Below are positions 6,469 to 12,711 of a DNA stretch of 13,075 bases, one piece after another (position 1 is the stretch's first letter; each line of letters opens with the position of its first letter). Under the pieces are notes generated by a model. That model was given only the letters and a program-made list of their open reading frames with translations. It ran no database searches and was not told where the DNA came from. The DNA is from Candidatus Methanoperedens sp. (lineage in GTDB: Archaea > Halobacteriota > Methanosarcinia > Methanosarcinales > Methanoperedenaceae). Location: contig JAPMTY010000079.1 of the NCBI GenBank assembly GCA_026552835.1, positions 1-13,075 on the forward strand. Direction: 5' to 3'. The translations under genes and the position numbers were made by a program.

Positions 6469-7158
6469 TCAATACCGCATCATCTGCGGGCTTTTGGGCA
6501 GCGGCTTAACCTTCGAGGCGGATTCCCAGTCAGCTTCATAGATGTGCATTGAGTTACAGAAATCCACCACTTTCACAAGTTTCAGGTTATTTGGTTCAAG
6601 CACTTCCCTTTTTATCATCGTGAGCAGGCCCACCATGTTGCTGTTCCACGCTGCATAAAGGTCGCGCGAGCGCCACATACAGTGCATCTCGGCGTTACCA
6701 TCACCAATAGCCCTGACCCAAAGCCTCTGGAGGCACGGCTGGTCTTCCTTTACGAAAAGGTCGCGCTCGGGTATCCATGTGATAGCCTGCCGGCGGCGCG
6801 AAACGCCCTGAGGAAGAAGGTCTTTTATCGCTTTTAGCTGGTCAACATCCTTTCCGCGCGAAGGATAGTTTATCAGCCTGTCCATGTAATTATATTCAAA
6901 TCCCTGTTTTTTCCAGTCGTAACCCCGTTCCCACTGCTTCAAATATTCTTTTACATGAAGCTCCTTTGTGGGAAACTGGGGATGCAGCATCGGCTCTGCG
7001 TAAGGTTCGCGGATTTCGATGACAGAACATATGTCTTTTGACATTGGCCCGTATTCTGTCTTTATCTCCATACCGTTTTTCATTACAAAATTCACAGCCT
7101 GCGCCCATGCATCCGCAAGGCCGACAGCATGAATGAGATTGGTTGGTGGGTATTTCAT
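6469..7158 (-). CDS. thyA: archaeal-type thymidylate synthase
   Basis: A 229-residue protein of the short archaeal ThyA class (methanogen putative thymidylate synthase), which methylates dUMP to dTMP in the cytosol. Family landmarks are in order: the arginine cluster RRR at 121-123 (phosphate binding in the neighbouring subunit of the dimer), the catalytic cysteine in QPC at 140-142, the RSRD motif at 163-166 (dUMP phosphate contact), Asn174 within WNSNMVGL, and HIY at 205-207 (equivalent of the HxY that binds the deoxyribose). Bacterial ThyA is about 264 residues, so this form is shorter at the N-terminus. The methyl donor in methanogens is presumed to be a tetrahydromethanopterin derivative and not folate; that is inference. 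It lies 39 bp behind the SudA-like gene, likely in the same transcript. No Shine-Dalgarno is visible ahead of its ATG. Confidence 0.85.
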   Translation of the reverse strand: MKYPPTNLIHAVGLADAWAQAVNFVMKNGMEIKTEYGPMSKDICSVIEIREPYAEPMLHPQFPTKELHVKEYLKQWERGYDWKKQGFEYNYMDRLINYPSRGKDVDQLKAIKDLLPQGVSRRRQAITWIPERDLFVKEDQPCLQRLWVRAIGDGNAEMHCMWRSRDLYAAWNSNMVGLLTMIKREVLEPNNLKLVKVVDFCNSMHIYEADWESASKVKPLPKSPQMMRY

Positions 7159-7197
7159 GAATATCTATACTTGATGGATGTGATATTAGGCTTACGA

Positions 7198-8583
7198 TTA
7201 TTTTTCCTTCAAAAACCCATCTATCGACCGCGCCGCTATTTTTCCTGCACCCATAGCGCTGATGACTGTCGCAGAGCCCGTTACCGCATCTCCGCCTGCG
7301 TAAACACCATTTTTGGTAGTCGAGCCGTTCTCTTTTGCTATAATCGTTCCGTGTTTAGTAATATCAAGACCCTCAGTCGTTCGCGGCACAAGGGGATTAG
7401 GCGATGTTCCGATAGCGATTATCACAACATCTGCTTCGATTTTATGCTCCGACCCTGCCTGCGGCATGGGCTTACATCTGCCCGATTCGTCGGGCTCACA
7501 CAGGTACATGTTGATGCATTCGATATGAGTGACCCAGTTTTTGGCATCTCCGATTAGCCTGACAGGATTTGTGAGAAGCCGGAACTTGATGCCTTCTTCC
7601 CTGGCATGTTCAATTTCTTCAGCCCGCGCCGGCATTTCTTCTTCCCCGCGTCTGTAAACGATTGTGACCTCGTCCGCACCCAGGCGCAGTGCGCATCTTG
7701 CCGAGTCCATAGCAACATTCCCGCCGCCCACAACCACTACGCGTTTTCCCTTCTTTACGGGCGTATCATACTCAGGGAATTTATAGGATTTCATGAGATT
7801 CACGCGGGTCAGGAACTCGTTTGCGGAATACACCCCGTTTAAGTTCTCGCCATCAATATCCAGGAACATCGGCAGTCCGGCGCCTGTGCCAAGGAAGACA
7901 GCATCGAATTCGCCAAGGAGGTCATCCACAGTATCAATCTTGCCTATCACAGAATCAAGAAGAATCGTAACTCCAAGATTCTTTACATACTCGACTTCAG
8001 CTTTCACAATGTCTTTGGGTAGCCTGAATTCCGGGATGCCGTATGTAAGAACGCCCCCGGCTTCATGAAGTGCTTCAAAAATCGTGACCGAATGACCCAT
8101 TTTTGCAAGGTCTGCGGCTGCTGTAAGCCCCGCAGGTCCAGAGCCTACCACTGCAACCTTCTTTCCAGTAGGTTCTGGCATGGGAGGAACCTTTACACCT
8201 TTATTTCGTTCCAGATCAGCCACAAAGCGCTCAAGCCTGCCTATCGAGACCGATGCTCCTTTTTTGCACAAAATACATGCCTGCTCGCACTGGGTTTCCT
8301 GCGGGCACACGCGACCGCATACGGAGGGGAGGGCATTATCTGCTTTTATTTCTTTTATGGCGCTTTCAAAATCGCCATCTGCCACGTATTTTAAGAAGGA
8401 GGGAATTTTCACTTCAACAGGGCATCCTTCCATGCATTTTGGTTTCTTGCACTGGAGGCACCGTTTTGCTTCCTCAGCAGCCTGCTCTGCTGTGAAACCA
8501 AGCGCAACCTCCATGAAATTGGCACGGCGATTCTTCGGGTCCTGCACAGGCATTTTCTGGCGCTCTAACTTTGATGAACTCAT
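7198..8583 (-). CDS. SudA/NfnL/GltA-like flavo-iron-sulfur oxidoreductase subunit
   Basis: A 461-residue protein with the architecture of the small glutamate synthase subunit and of the large subunit of sulfide dehydrogenase/NfnAB. An N-terminal double-cluster domain has Cys at 42, 45, 50 and 54 (CLQCKKPKCMEGC) and at 89, 93, 99 and 103 (CGRVCPQETQCEQAC), ligands for two [4Fe-4S] clusters. An FAD loop GSGPAGL lies at 147-153, an NAD(P) loop GGGNVAMD at 286-293, and a C-terminal FAD contact YAGGDAVTGSATV at 428-440. Right behind the SudB/NfnS-like gene (2 bp apart), it most likely forms a heterodimer that moves electrons between NAD(P)H and ferredoxin; members have also been called homotetrameric NADPH glutamate synthase, so the substrate is open. 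GGGGGAT ahead of the ATG at 8583 marks this start; the in-frame ATG at 8625 lies inside the preceding gene. Confidence 0.88.
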   Translation of the reverse strand: MSSSKLERQKMPVQDPKNRRANFMEVALGFTAEQAAEEAKRCLQCKKPKCMEGCPVEVKIPSFLKYVADGDFESAIKEIKADNALPSVCGRVCPQETQCEQACILCKKGASVSIGRLERFVADLERNKGVKVPPMPEPTGKKVAVVGSGPAGLTAAADLAKMGHSVTIFEALHEAGGVLTYGIPEFRLPKDIVKAEVEYVKNLGVTILLDSVIGKIDTVDDLLGEFDAVFLGTGAGLPMFLDIDGENLNGVYSANEFLTRVNLMKSYKFPEYDTPVKKGKRVVVVGGGNVAMDSARCALRLGADEVTIVYRRGEEEMPARAEEIEHAREEGIKFRLLTNPVRLIGDAKNWVTHIECINMYLCEPDESGRCKPMPQAGSEHKIEADVVIIAIGTSPNPLVPRTTEGLDITKHGTIIAKENGSTTKNGVYAGGDAVTGSATVISAMGAGKIAARSIDGFLKEK

Positions 8584-8585
8584 TG

Positions 8586-9458
8586 TTAATCCCCCTTTTT
8601 TGACGGGTTCATCGAACATGTGCATCCCTCACGTTCGCATTTGTACTTTTCAAATGCCTGCTTCTCTTCGGGCTGGTACATGGCAAGCCGGTTCATGAGA
8701 AGGGTAAAATCCACAAGATGGGCATCGAATTCAGGTCCGTCCACGCACGCGAACTTTGTCTCGTTCCCCACAAGCACCCGGCATGCCCCGCACATGCCAG
8801 TCCCGTCCACCATGATAGAATTCAGGCTCACTATTGTTTTTACATTGAAAGGTCTTGTAACGCCTGCAACAGCCCGCATCATGTCAGGCGGGCCGATGGC
8901 AACAACCCTGTCAACTTTCGTGCCATTTTCAAGAATTTTTTTCACAATATCGGTCACAAACCCGTGATGACCTTTTGTACCGTCATCGGTGGTGATATAT
9001 AGTTCATCGCTGACTTCCCTCATCCTGTCCTCCCAGAGCAGAAGATTCGAGCTGCGCGACCCGATAATCGAGATAACTTTGTTCCCCGATTCCTTAAAAG
9101 CCCGCGCCTGCGGAAAAACCGGCGCGACACCCACACCGCCGCCGACAAGGATTACGGTTCCTAAGTTTTCGATATGCGCAGGATTCCCGAGCGGTCCAAT
9201 AAAATCCAGGAGTTCGTCACCGGCTTTCAGGGAAGATAATTGCGTTGTAGTTTTCCCGACTGCCTGGAAAATCATGGTTATAGTTCCTTTTTTCCTGTCA
9301 AAATCCGCAATAGTAAGCGGTATTCTTTCTCCGGTTTCATTAATCCTGAGTATGACGAACTGTCCCGGCTGCGCCTTTTTTGCAATGCGCGGCGCGGCTA
9401 TGTCCATCAGGTGAATTGTGGGAACAAGCTCCTGTTTATTTATGATTTTAAATGACAT
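8586..9458 (-). CDS. SudB/NfnS-like FAD and [2Fe-2S] NAD(P)H:ferredoxin reductase subunit
   Basis: A 290-residue protein of the ferredoxin-NADP reductase family. An FAD-binding barrel (about 1-95) holds RIPLTIAD (45-52); the NAD(P) domain begins ILVGGGVGVAPVFPQ (103-117). The cluster motif is D218-GTG-x-C223-G-A-C226-R, then C238-VDGPEFDAH. In NfnAB-type proteins the [2Fe-2S] cluster is held by three Cys and one Asp, and that Asp is present. It should pair with the SudA/NfnL-like product encoded 2 bp downstream. In NfnAB the pair bifurcates electrons between NADH, ferredoxin and NADP; whether this one bifurcates cannot be read from sequence. Three extra Cys lie in the tail (274, 279, 281). 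I start at 9458 (MSFKIINK), where family homology begins and GAGAGA precedes the ATG; the upstream in-frame ATG at 9509 adds 17 unlike residues. Confidence 0.88.
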   Translation of the reverse strand: MSFKIINKQELVPTIHLMDIAAPRIAKKAQPGQFVILRINETGERIPLTIADFDRKKGTITMIFQAVGKTTTQLSSLKAGDELLDFIGPLGNPAHIENLGTVILVGGGVGVAPVFPQARAFKESGNKVISIIGSRSSNLLLWEDRMREVSDELYITTDDGTKGHHGFVTDIVKKILENGTKVDRVVAIGPPDMMRAVAGVTRPFNVKTIVSLNSIMVDGTGMCGACRVLVGNETKFACVDGPEFDAHLVDFTLLMNRLAMYQPEEKQAFEKYKCEREGCTCSMNPSKKGD

Positions 9459-9489
9459 GGATTTCTCTCGCTCATAGTGGAGTCTGGCA

Positions 9490-9534
9490 TAAAAAAGATA
9501 TTGGTTCAATCCTCTCTAAGATCACTCCCTTAGA
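9490..9534 (-). promoter_or_regulatory. candidate promoter region of the sudBA-thyA operon
   Basis: On the minus strand a T-run ending TTTTTTATG (about 9488-9496) is the best TATA-like element and lies about 30-38 bp ahead of the ATG at 9458. Upstream, TCTAAG (9515-9520) and CTTAGA (9529-9534) form a perfect 6-bp inverted repeat with an 8-bp spacer that could be a binding site. Both are weak on their own. Confidence 0.3.
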
Positions 9535-9542
9535 ATTACTTA

Positions 9543-9605
9543 AGCCACCGAGACACAGAGGTCACAGAGTTATTATTTCTCTGTGTTCTCTGCGCCTCTG
9601 TGGCT
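9543..9605. repeat. CACAGAG-type imperfect inverted repeat
   Basis: The arms 9543-9569 (starting AGCCACCGAGACACAGAGG) and 9579-9605 (ending CGCCTCTGTGGCT) match at 22 of 27 positions as reverse complements around a 9-bp T-rich loop. Within each arm the unit CACAGAG/CTCTGTG recurs. This wording (cCACaGAGaCACAGAGg...) is familiar as a dispersed intergenic repeat in many bacterial and archaeal genomes. It lies in the gap between the end of one minus-strand cluster (9634) and the promoter of the next (9458), so it could act as a terminator-like RNA hairpin or simply be a mobile or selfish repeat. No transposase is nearby. Confidence 0.75.
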
Positions 9606-9633
9606 AATATTTTCGTCAAAACCCATATTTTAT

Positions 9634-10014
9634 CTATATGTTCTTGTTGACCGTCTTGAATCCAGCGCCTATCAAAAGCAGCACAGCGCCTGGGAAAATG
9701 AGTAATCCAATACTGAACATAGCAAGTATCGAGAAAGCAAGGACAAAAAGGCTTCCAGTCCATGCCATGAGCGTGCTCCGGTAGCATCCCCATGCAGCTA
9801 CTGCAGCTCCAATGACAAAGATCAGGAAAATGGGATTAAATGCGTCTATCCAGACTGTTTGCGTAACAGTTGTCCTGTTGCCGCCGGCATCTTCTGATTC
9901 ACTGACCTGTGTTCCGGGAATTCCTGCAAAAAAGAGGAAAAGTGTGGGACCTGCTACGAGGATGAAACCGAGTAAACCATAGAGCTTAGGGTTGCGCCAG
10001 AGCGGTGTTGTCAT
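9634..10014 (-). CDS. small four-TM membrane protein, unrecognised
   Basis: A 126-residue hydrophobic protein I do not recognise. Membrane segments are about 11-32 (LYGLLGFILVAGPTLFLFFA), 60-76, 80-99 and 99-119, the last two close together. Between the first two lies a polar loop (GTQVSESEDAGGNRTTVTQT) with an N-x-T site; it is probably outside the cell because the N-terminal tail carries Arg and Lys. Its ATG overlaps the stop of the upstream 96-residue gene as ATGA, so the two are translationally coupled and probably act together. It is the last gene of the cluster that begins with the winged-helix regulator at 11891. Substrate and function cannot be judged. Confidence 0.7.
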   Translation of the reverse strand: MTTPLWRNPKLYGLLGFILVAGPTLFLFFAGIPGTQVSESEDAGGNRTTVTQTVWIDAFNPIFLIFVIGAAVAAWGCYRSTLMAWTGSLFVLAFSILAMFSIGLLIFPGAVLLLIGAGFKTVNKNI

Positions 10015-10301
10015 GATTTTACCTCCATCCTGCCCTCACGGTACTTTTCCAGCAGCAGAATCCCATATCCATACACGAAAATCAACATGCCTGCCGTTCT
10101 CATGATAATCGTCTGTCCGCCGCGCTCCTGTGGCAAGAGGAAATCCAGAAGGTAAAGAATTGTGCCTATCACCATGAGGTCGATGATGCGCCGCACTTGG
10201 GAGCTTTCAAGGGTGCGCATTTGCTTTATAGTTGTATAAGCTGCATAGGCGATGGCTATAATAAATACGCCTAAAAGTATCTCATCAGTTCCTATTGCCA
10301 T
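10011..10301 (-). CDS. small three-TM membrane protein, unrecognised
   Basis: A 96-residue protein with membrane segments at about 7-25 (ILLGVFIIAIAYAAYTTI), 40-56 and 65-83, and a positively charged stretch between the first two (KQMRTLESSQVRR) that would face the cytosol. The tail is charged (EKYREGRMEVKS). I do not recognise the family. GGTGGT 7 bp ahead of the ATG at 10301 supports this start. Its stop overlaps the next gene's start by 4 bp. It follows the surface-protein gene after a 110-bp gap that holds short leader-like frames, so it may have its own promoter. Confidence 0.7.
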   Translation of the reverse strand: MAIGTDEILLGVFIIAIAYAAYTTIKQMRTLESSQVRRIIDLMVIGTILYLLDFLLPQERGGQTIIMRTAGMLIFVYGYGILLLEKYREGRMEVKS

Positions 10302-10411
10302 TCATACCACCTACTCCGAAACCGTTTCCAGTCTTGCATAGATTTTATCCTTCATTTTTCACTCTTTTAACTTGCATGTTCTCCTCTAACTGCATAATTT
10401 ACCGAATCAGG
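10302..10411 (-). other. gap with two possible leader frames
   Basis: Between the surface-protein stop (10412) and the 96-residue gene are two very short minus-strand frames. The first, 10345-10377 (MQVKRVKNEG), has a strong GAGGAG site 3 bp ahead of its ATG. The second, 10311-10355 (MKDKIYARLETVSE), overlaps it and ends just before the GGTGGT site of the next gene. They could be leader peptides that couple translation across the gap, or chance. No clear hairpin or T tract is present. Confidence 0.25.
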
Positions 10412-11320
10412 CTAAGGTGGTATCCTCATTTCAGAACTTACCACCTGATCCATCCATATAGCTGTTACAACCACTTTATATCTGTCCCCTACCTTACCTT
10501 TTACCACAATAGGGGCCATTATATAGTTCTCAGTGGATGGTTTATCCTTAGCAAGTTCGATGACTACTATAGGGGCGTATGTTTTGGTATCGATAGTTGT
10601 TCTCGCTCCTGTCAGAGGTTCATAGGTGCTATTGCGGTGTTCCCAGGTTACAAGAGGTTCTGATTGGTGCAGCCCAGCATCTAATGAATACCTCCTTGTA
10701 ACCGTTTTAACTGTGATATTTGTTGATTCATTTATTACTGAGATATTAACCATAACACCCGGAGCGTTGCCTTTTCCGATGAGTTGTAAATAACCATAAA
10801 CAGCATGTATCTCAATAGTTCCATTTGCGCTTTCATAAGGCGAAAGAAACAGCTCAACTTTCGGTTTTGGGACATTGATTTCTATCGTACTGGATGCTGC
10901 AAGTTTTCCTTGATGGTATATCTCTACAACTACGTTTTGCGCGCCTGGTACCTGATATCCTATGCTGACAATTATGCTGTTAATGCCGGGTTTTAACAGG
11001 ACTTCCTGCCGGGATTGGTCTATCGCGCTGGATGATATATAATTGGACATATTACTTAAATTTCCATATGCCAAAATTGTGAATCCTTTTAAACTTTCGC
11101 CTTTTTCATCTACAAAAGCATTTTTCACGTTTATAGTTACATTTACATCCTCTGAAGCATTGTTTTGCAGGTTGATTATGAGATCTCCCAACTGTCCTAT
11201 CACGATTTCTTTGGGTGCATCTATGCTTGCAATGCTGACTTTTGACGGGCTAAAATACCAGAATAGCACCGCCGCAAATATTATTGCTATTATTGCTCCT
11301 GTTATCATCTTATTTTTCAT
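10412..11320 (-). CDS. membrane-anchored Ig-like surface protein, unrecognised
   Basis: A 302-residue protein with one N-terminal signal anchor (about 5-23, ITGAIIAIIFAAVLFWYF), then an all-beta ectodomain. The first half (about 26-152) reads like a CARDB/transglutaminase-type Ig fold (PKEIVIGQLGDLIINLQNNA), and the second (about 153-302) looks like another beta-sandwich. At least nine N-x-S/T sequons occur (for example NAS 54-56, NVT 60-62, NGT 166-168, NIS 192-194, NIT 201-203, NST 230-232), as expected for a glycosylated archaeal cell-surface protein. No catalytic motif is seen. I start at the ATG at 11320, preceded by GGGGTGA; it overlaps the end of the regulator gene by 11 bp. The in-frame start at 11353 would add residues without a signal-peptide shape. 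Overlap with the regulator suggests shared control or a sensor role. Confidence 0.75.
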   Translation of the reverse strand: MKNKMITGAIIAIIFAAVLFWYFSPSKVSIASIDAPKEIVIGQLGDLIINLQNNASEDVNVTINVKNAFVDEKGESLKGFTILAYGNLSNMSNYISSSAIDQSRQEVLLKPGINSIIVSIGYQVPGAQNVVVEIYHQGKLAASSTIEINVPKPKVELFLSPYESANGTIEIHAVYGYLQLIGKGNAPGVMVNISVINESTNITVKTVTRRYSLDAGLHQSEPLVTWEHRNSTYEPLTGARTTIDTKTYAPIVVIELAKDKPSTENYIMAPIVVKGKVGDRYKVVVTAIWMDQVVSSEMRIPP

Positions 11321-11891
11321 TCTTCTCACCCCGCAATTTATCAGCCAGGGCAACTTTATTGGTCAGTCCATATTGCTTTTTAACCACCAAGCCTCTCTTT
11401 TCAAGGTCAGTCAGCATCCTTGACACCTTTGCCTTTGAGAAATTCAAGGAAAGCACGAGTTCATTCTGCAACATCTCGCCGCCATGGTCAGCGATTTCTT
11501 TGACCAGTTTCTTCTCATCGCCTTCCAATGCTGTTAAGACGGCCTCGATTAATTGCGCCCCTTCTTTGACATGTTCTTCAATAGCAATATGAGGAACAGG
11601 GATTTCCACTTGTTTTTCTATCGTTATCATTTCTTTAACCTCGCTTTTTCCTGTTGCATGCAGTGTTGTGAGGATATACGAGAGCATCATGCCGCCAATT
11701 GCCGAACCGATAACCAGAATGTACGCATCGTTCTTGGTGTAGGTATAAGGAAGTTCAAGGATTTTGAAAGACCCATCGTTTATCTGGATAATCGATGGCC
11801 TGGTAGCAAGCAGCATGCTTGTGACGATTACGCCTGCTACCATCAACACAGCTCCCGCCAGTACCAACGTTCCATTTTTCCTTGAGACCAT
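11310..11891 (-). CDS. membrane-anchored winged-helix transcriptional regulator
   Basis: A 193-residue protein with two N-terminal membrane helices (about 9-29 LVLAGAVLMVAGVIVTSMLL and 54-78), an outside loop of about 24 residues between them (ending in YTYTKND), a linker (about 79-110), and a C-terminal MarR/TrmB-like winged-helix domain (about 112-193). The helix-turn-helix is NELVLSLNFSKAKVSRMLTDLEKRGLVVKK, residues 143-172 (first and last parts: NELVLSLNFS and EKRGLVVKK). Similar membrane-tethered HTH proteins are common in Methanosarcinales, usually as orphans. It could sense the envelope and act on DNA near the membrane, or be cleaved to release the DNA-binding part; neither is shown. 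AAGGGG 7 bp ahead of the ATG at 11891 fits a ribosome binding site, and CTTAAACA about 45 bp upstream is a TATA candidate. Confidence 0.85.
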   Translation of the reverse strand: MVSRKNGTLVLAGAVLMVAGVIVTSMLLATRPSIIQINDGSFKILELPYTYTKNDAYILVIGSAIGGMMLSYILTTLHATGKSEVKEMITIEKQVEIPVPHIAIEEHVKEGAQLIEAVLTALEGDEKKLVKEIADHGGEMLQNELVLSLNFSKAKVSRMLTDLEKRGLVVKKQYGLTNKVALADKLRGEKNEK

Positions 11892-12264
11892 CGAAATACC
11901 CCTTAAGTCAAATTACTACATGACTGCTCTACTGTTTAAGTTTTCTTCTCCTCAAATTCCGGTGCATTCAGCATTTATCCTCTTTCATGCAGCCTGCGAC
12001 AACTTCTTTGGATGTCCTTTCCCTGTGATCATAGATTCTATAGATATTCCATTTAGTATTGATTTCCTCATTTTTATCACATCATATTTACAGCGCATAT
12101 TTTTGCGCCTGAGTTTTCTTACGTGTGAAACGATAGATACATTTTACCTGATACGTGAGGTGAAACGGTTCCAGGAAAGTGAAACCAGCGGCGCAGCATA
12201 ACGAATATTCGAATAAGAGTAATTTGCAGAAATCTATAAATAGTCAACATACATATGTTGACGT
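11892..12264. other. 373-bp divergent intergenic region
   Basis: The left end holds the regulator's AAGGGG site (11899-11904) and a TATA candidate on the minus strand (CTTAAACA, about 11934-11941). The right end holds the promoter of the HTH gene (separate entry). In the middle a 37-codon minus-strand frame (11985-12098) begins MRCKYDVIKMRKSILNGISI; it lacks a clear ribosome binding site and I give it low odds. GCGCA (12093-12097) and TGCGC (12104-12108) form a small hairpin around TATTTT. CGAATATTCG (12202-12211) and TATTCGAATA (12206-12215) are overlapping perfect 10-bp palindromes about 20 bp upstream of the TATA box. Confidence 0.5.
12233..12264 (+). promoter_or_regulatory. leaderless promoter with operator-like palindrome
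   Basis: CTATAAATA at about 12234-12242 is a strong TATA box centred 27 bp ahead of the ATG at 12265, which puts the transcription start at or next to the start codon, so the mRNA is probably leaderless. Between them GTCAACATA (12243-12251) and TATGTTGAC (12254-12262) form a perfect 9-bp inverted repeat with a CA spacer. A third half-site TATGTT (12264-12269) repeats at 10-bp phase, one helical turn on. The layout is that of a repressor site blocking polymerase loading. Confidence 0.7.
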
Positions 12265-12711
12265 ATGTTCCTGCCTTTAAATGACAAGCAATTTGAGTTC
12301 TGGAAGCTGCGGCGCGGCGGTCTTCCCAATATGAATATAGCGCACTTATTCGATATATCCAAGCAGGCAGTATCAAGGGCGCTCATAACGATGGATGAAC
12401 GTATAGGAAAGACGCTTCTTGAGATGGCGGGGGCAAACCAGATAGAGGTAGAGAAAGTGAATGCAGAGCGCGGTATCCTGTTCGGTCACTCGGCGCCGTT
12501 TAATTCAAGCGCCATTATTTTCGTATCTGCAAAGCACGGGATGCAGGTGTGGTACGAGCACGAGGGGAACTGCGGCGCGTGCAACAGATATACACAGTGC
12601 ATTGAATTGCTGTGGGATTTTGCAGATGAGATGAAAATAAAGCTTGAAAAGACGGATGACCCGACAAAGCTGGCGGATGAGCTTTTTGGGAAGTTGAGGA
12701 GTCTGGCATGA
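12265..12711 (+). CDS. HTH DNA-binding protein with C-terminal CxxCx5C cluster
   Basis: A 148-residue protein. Residues 4-46 look like a sigma70 region 4/Tfx-type helix-turn-helix (LNDKQFEFWKLRRGGL, then NIAHLFDISKQAVSRAL), with the second helix at about 33-42. The middle (67-100) has alternating strands (ILFGHSAPFNSSAIIFVSA, GMQVWYEHE), and Cys103, Cys106 and Cys112 (CGACNRYTQC) could hold a metal or an iron-sulfur cluster. The tail is a Lys/Glu-rich helix. It is probably a small cytosolic regulator, perhaps metal or redox responsive. The palindrome just ahead of its own start suggests autoregulation. Its stop overlaps the next start as ATGA, so it likely controls or works with that membrane protein. 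The family is not one I can name with confidence; Tfx-like HTH is the nearest match I see. Confidence 0.7.
   Translation: MFLPLNDKQFEFWKLRRGGLPNMNIAHLFDISKQAVSRALITMDERIGKTLLEMAGANQIEVEKVNAERGILFGHSAPFNSSAIIFVSAKHGMQVWYEHEGNCGACNRYTQCIELLWDFADEMKIKLEKTDDPTKLADELFGKLRSLA

Noticed and set aside
8584..8625. Upstream start for the SudA-like gene
   Set aside because: It would overlap the coding end of the SudB-like gene; the ATG at 8583 has a GGGGGAT site and begins where family similarity starts.
8180..8698. 172-codon plus-strand frame antisense to the SudA/SudB junction
   Set aside because: It is a shadow of two well-supported genes and carries no recognisable motif.
9459..9509. Upstream start for the SudB-like gene
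   Set aside because: The extra 17 residues do not resemble the family, and the candidate TATA-like T-run lies within this stretch.
9541..9605. Recurring CACAGAG units as a CRISPR-like array
   Set aside because: The units are only 7 bp, without regular spacers or unique inserts, and form one imperfect inverted repeat.
11321..11353. Upstream start for the Ig-like surface protein
   Set aside because: It adds 11 residues ahead of the signal anchor; the ATG at 11320 has a GGGGTGA site directly upstream.
11764..12201. 145-codon plus-strand frame spanning the regulator start and intergenic region
   Set aside because: Its first third is antisense to the regulator gene, the rest has low-complexity Phe/Ser-rich composition, and no ribosome binding site or domain is seen.
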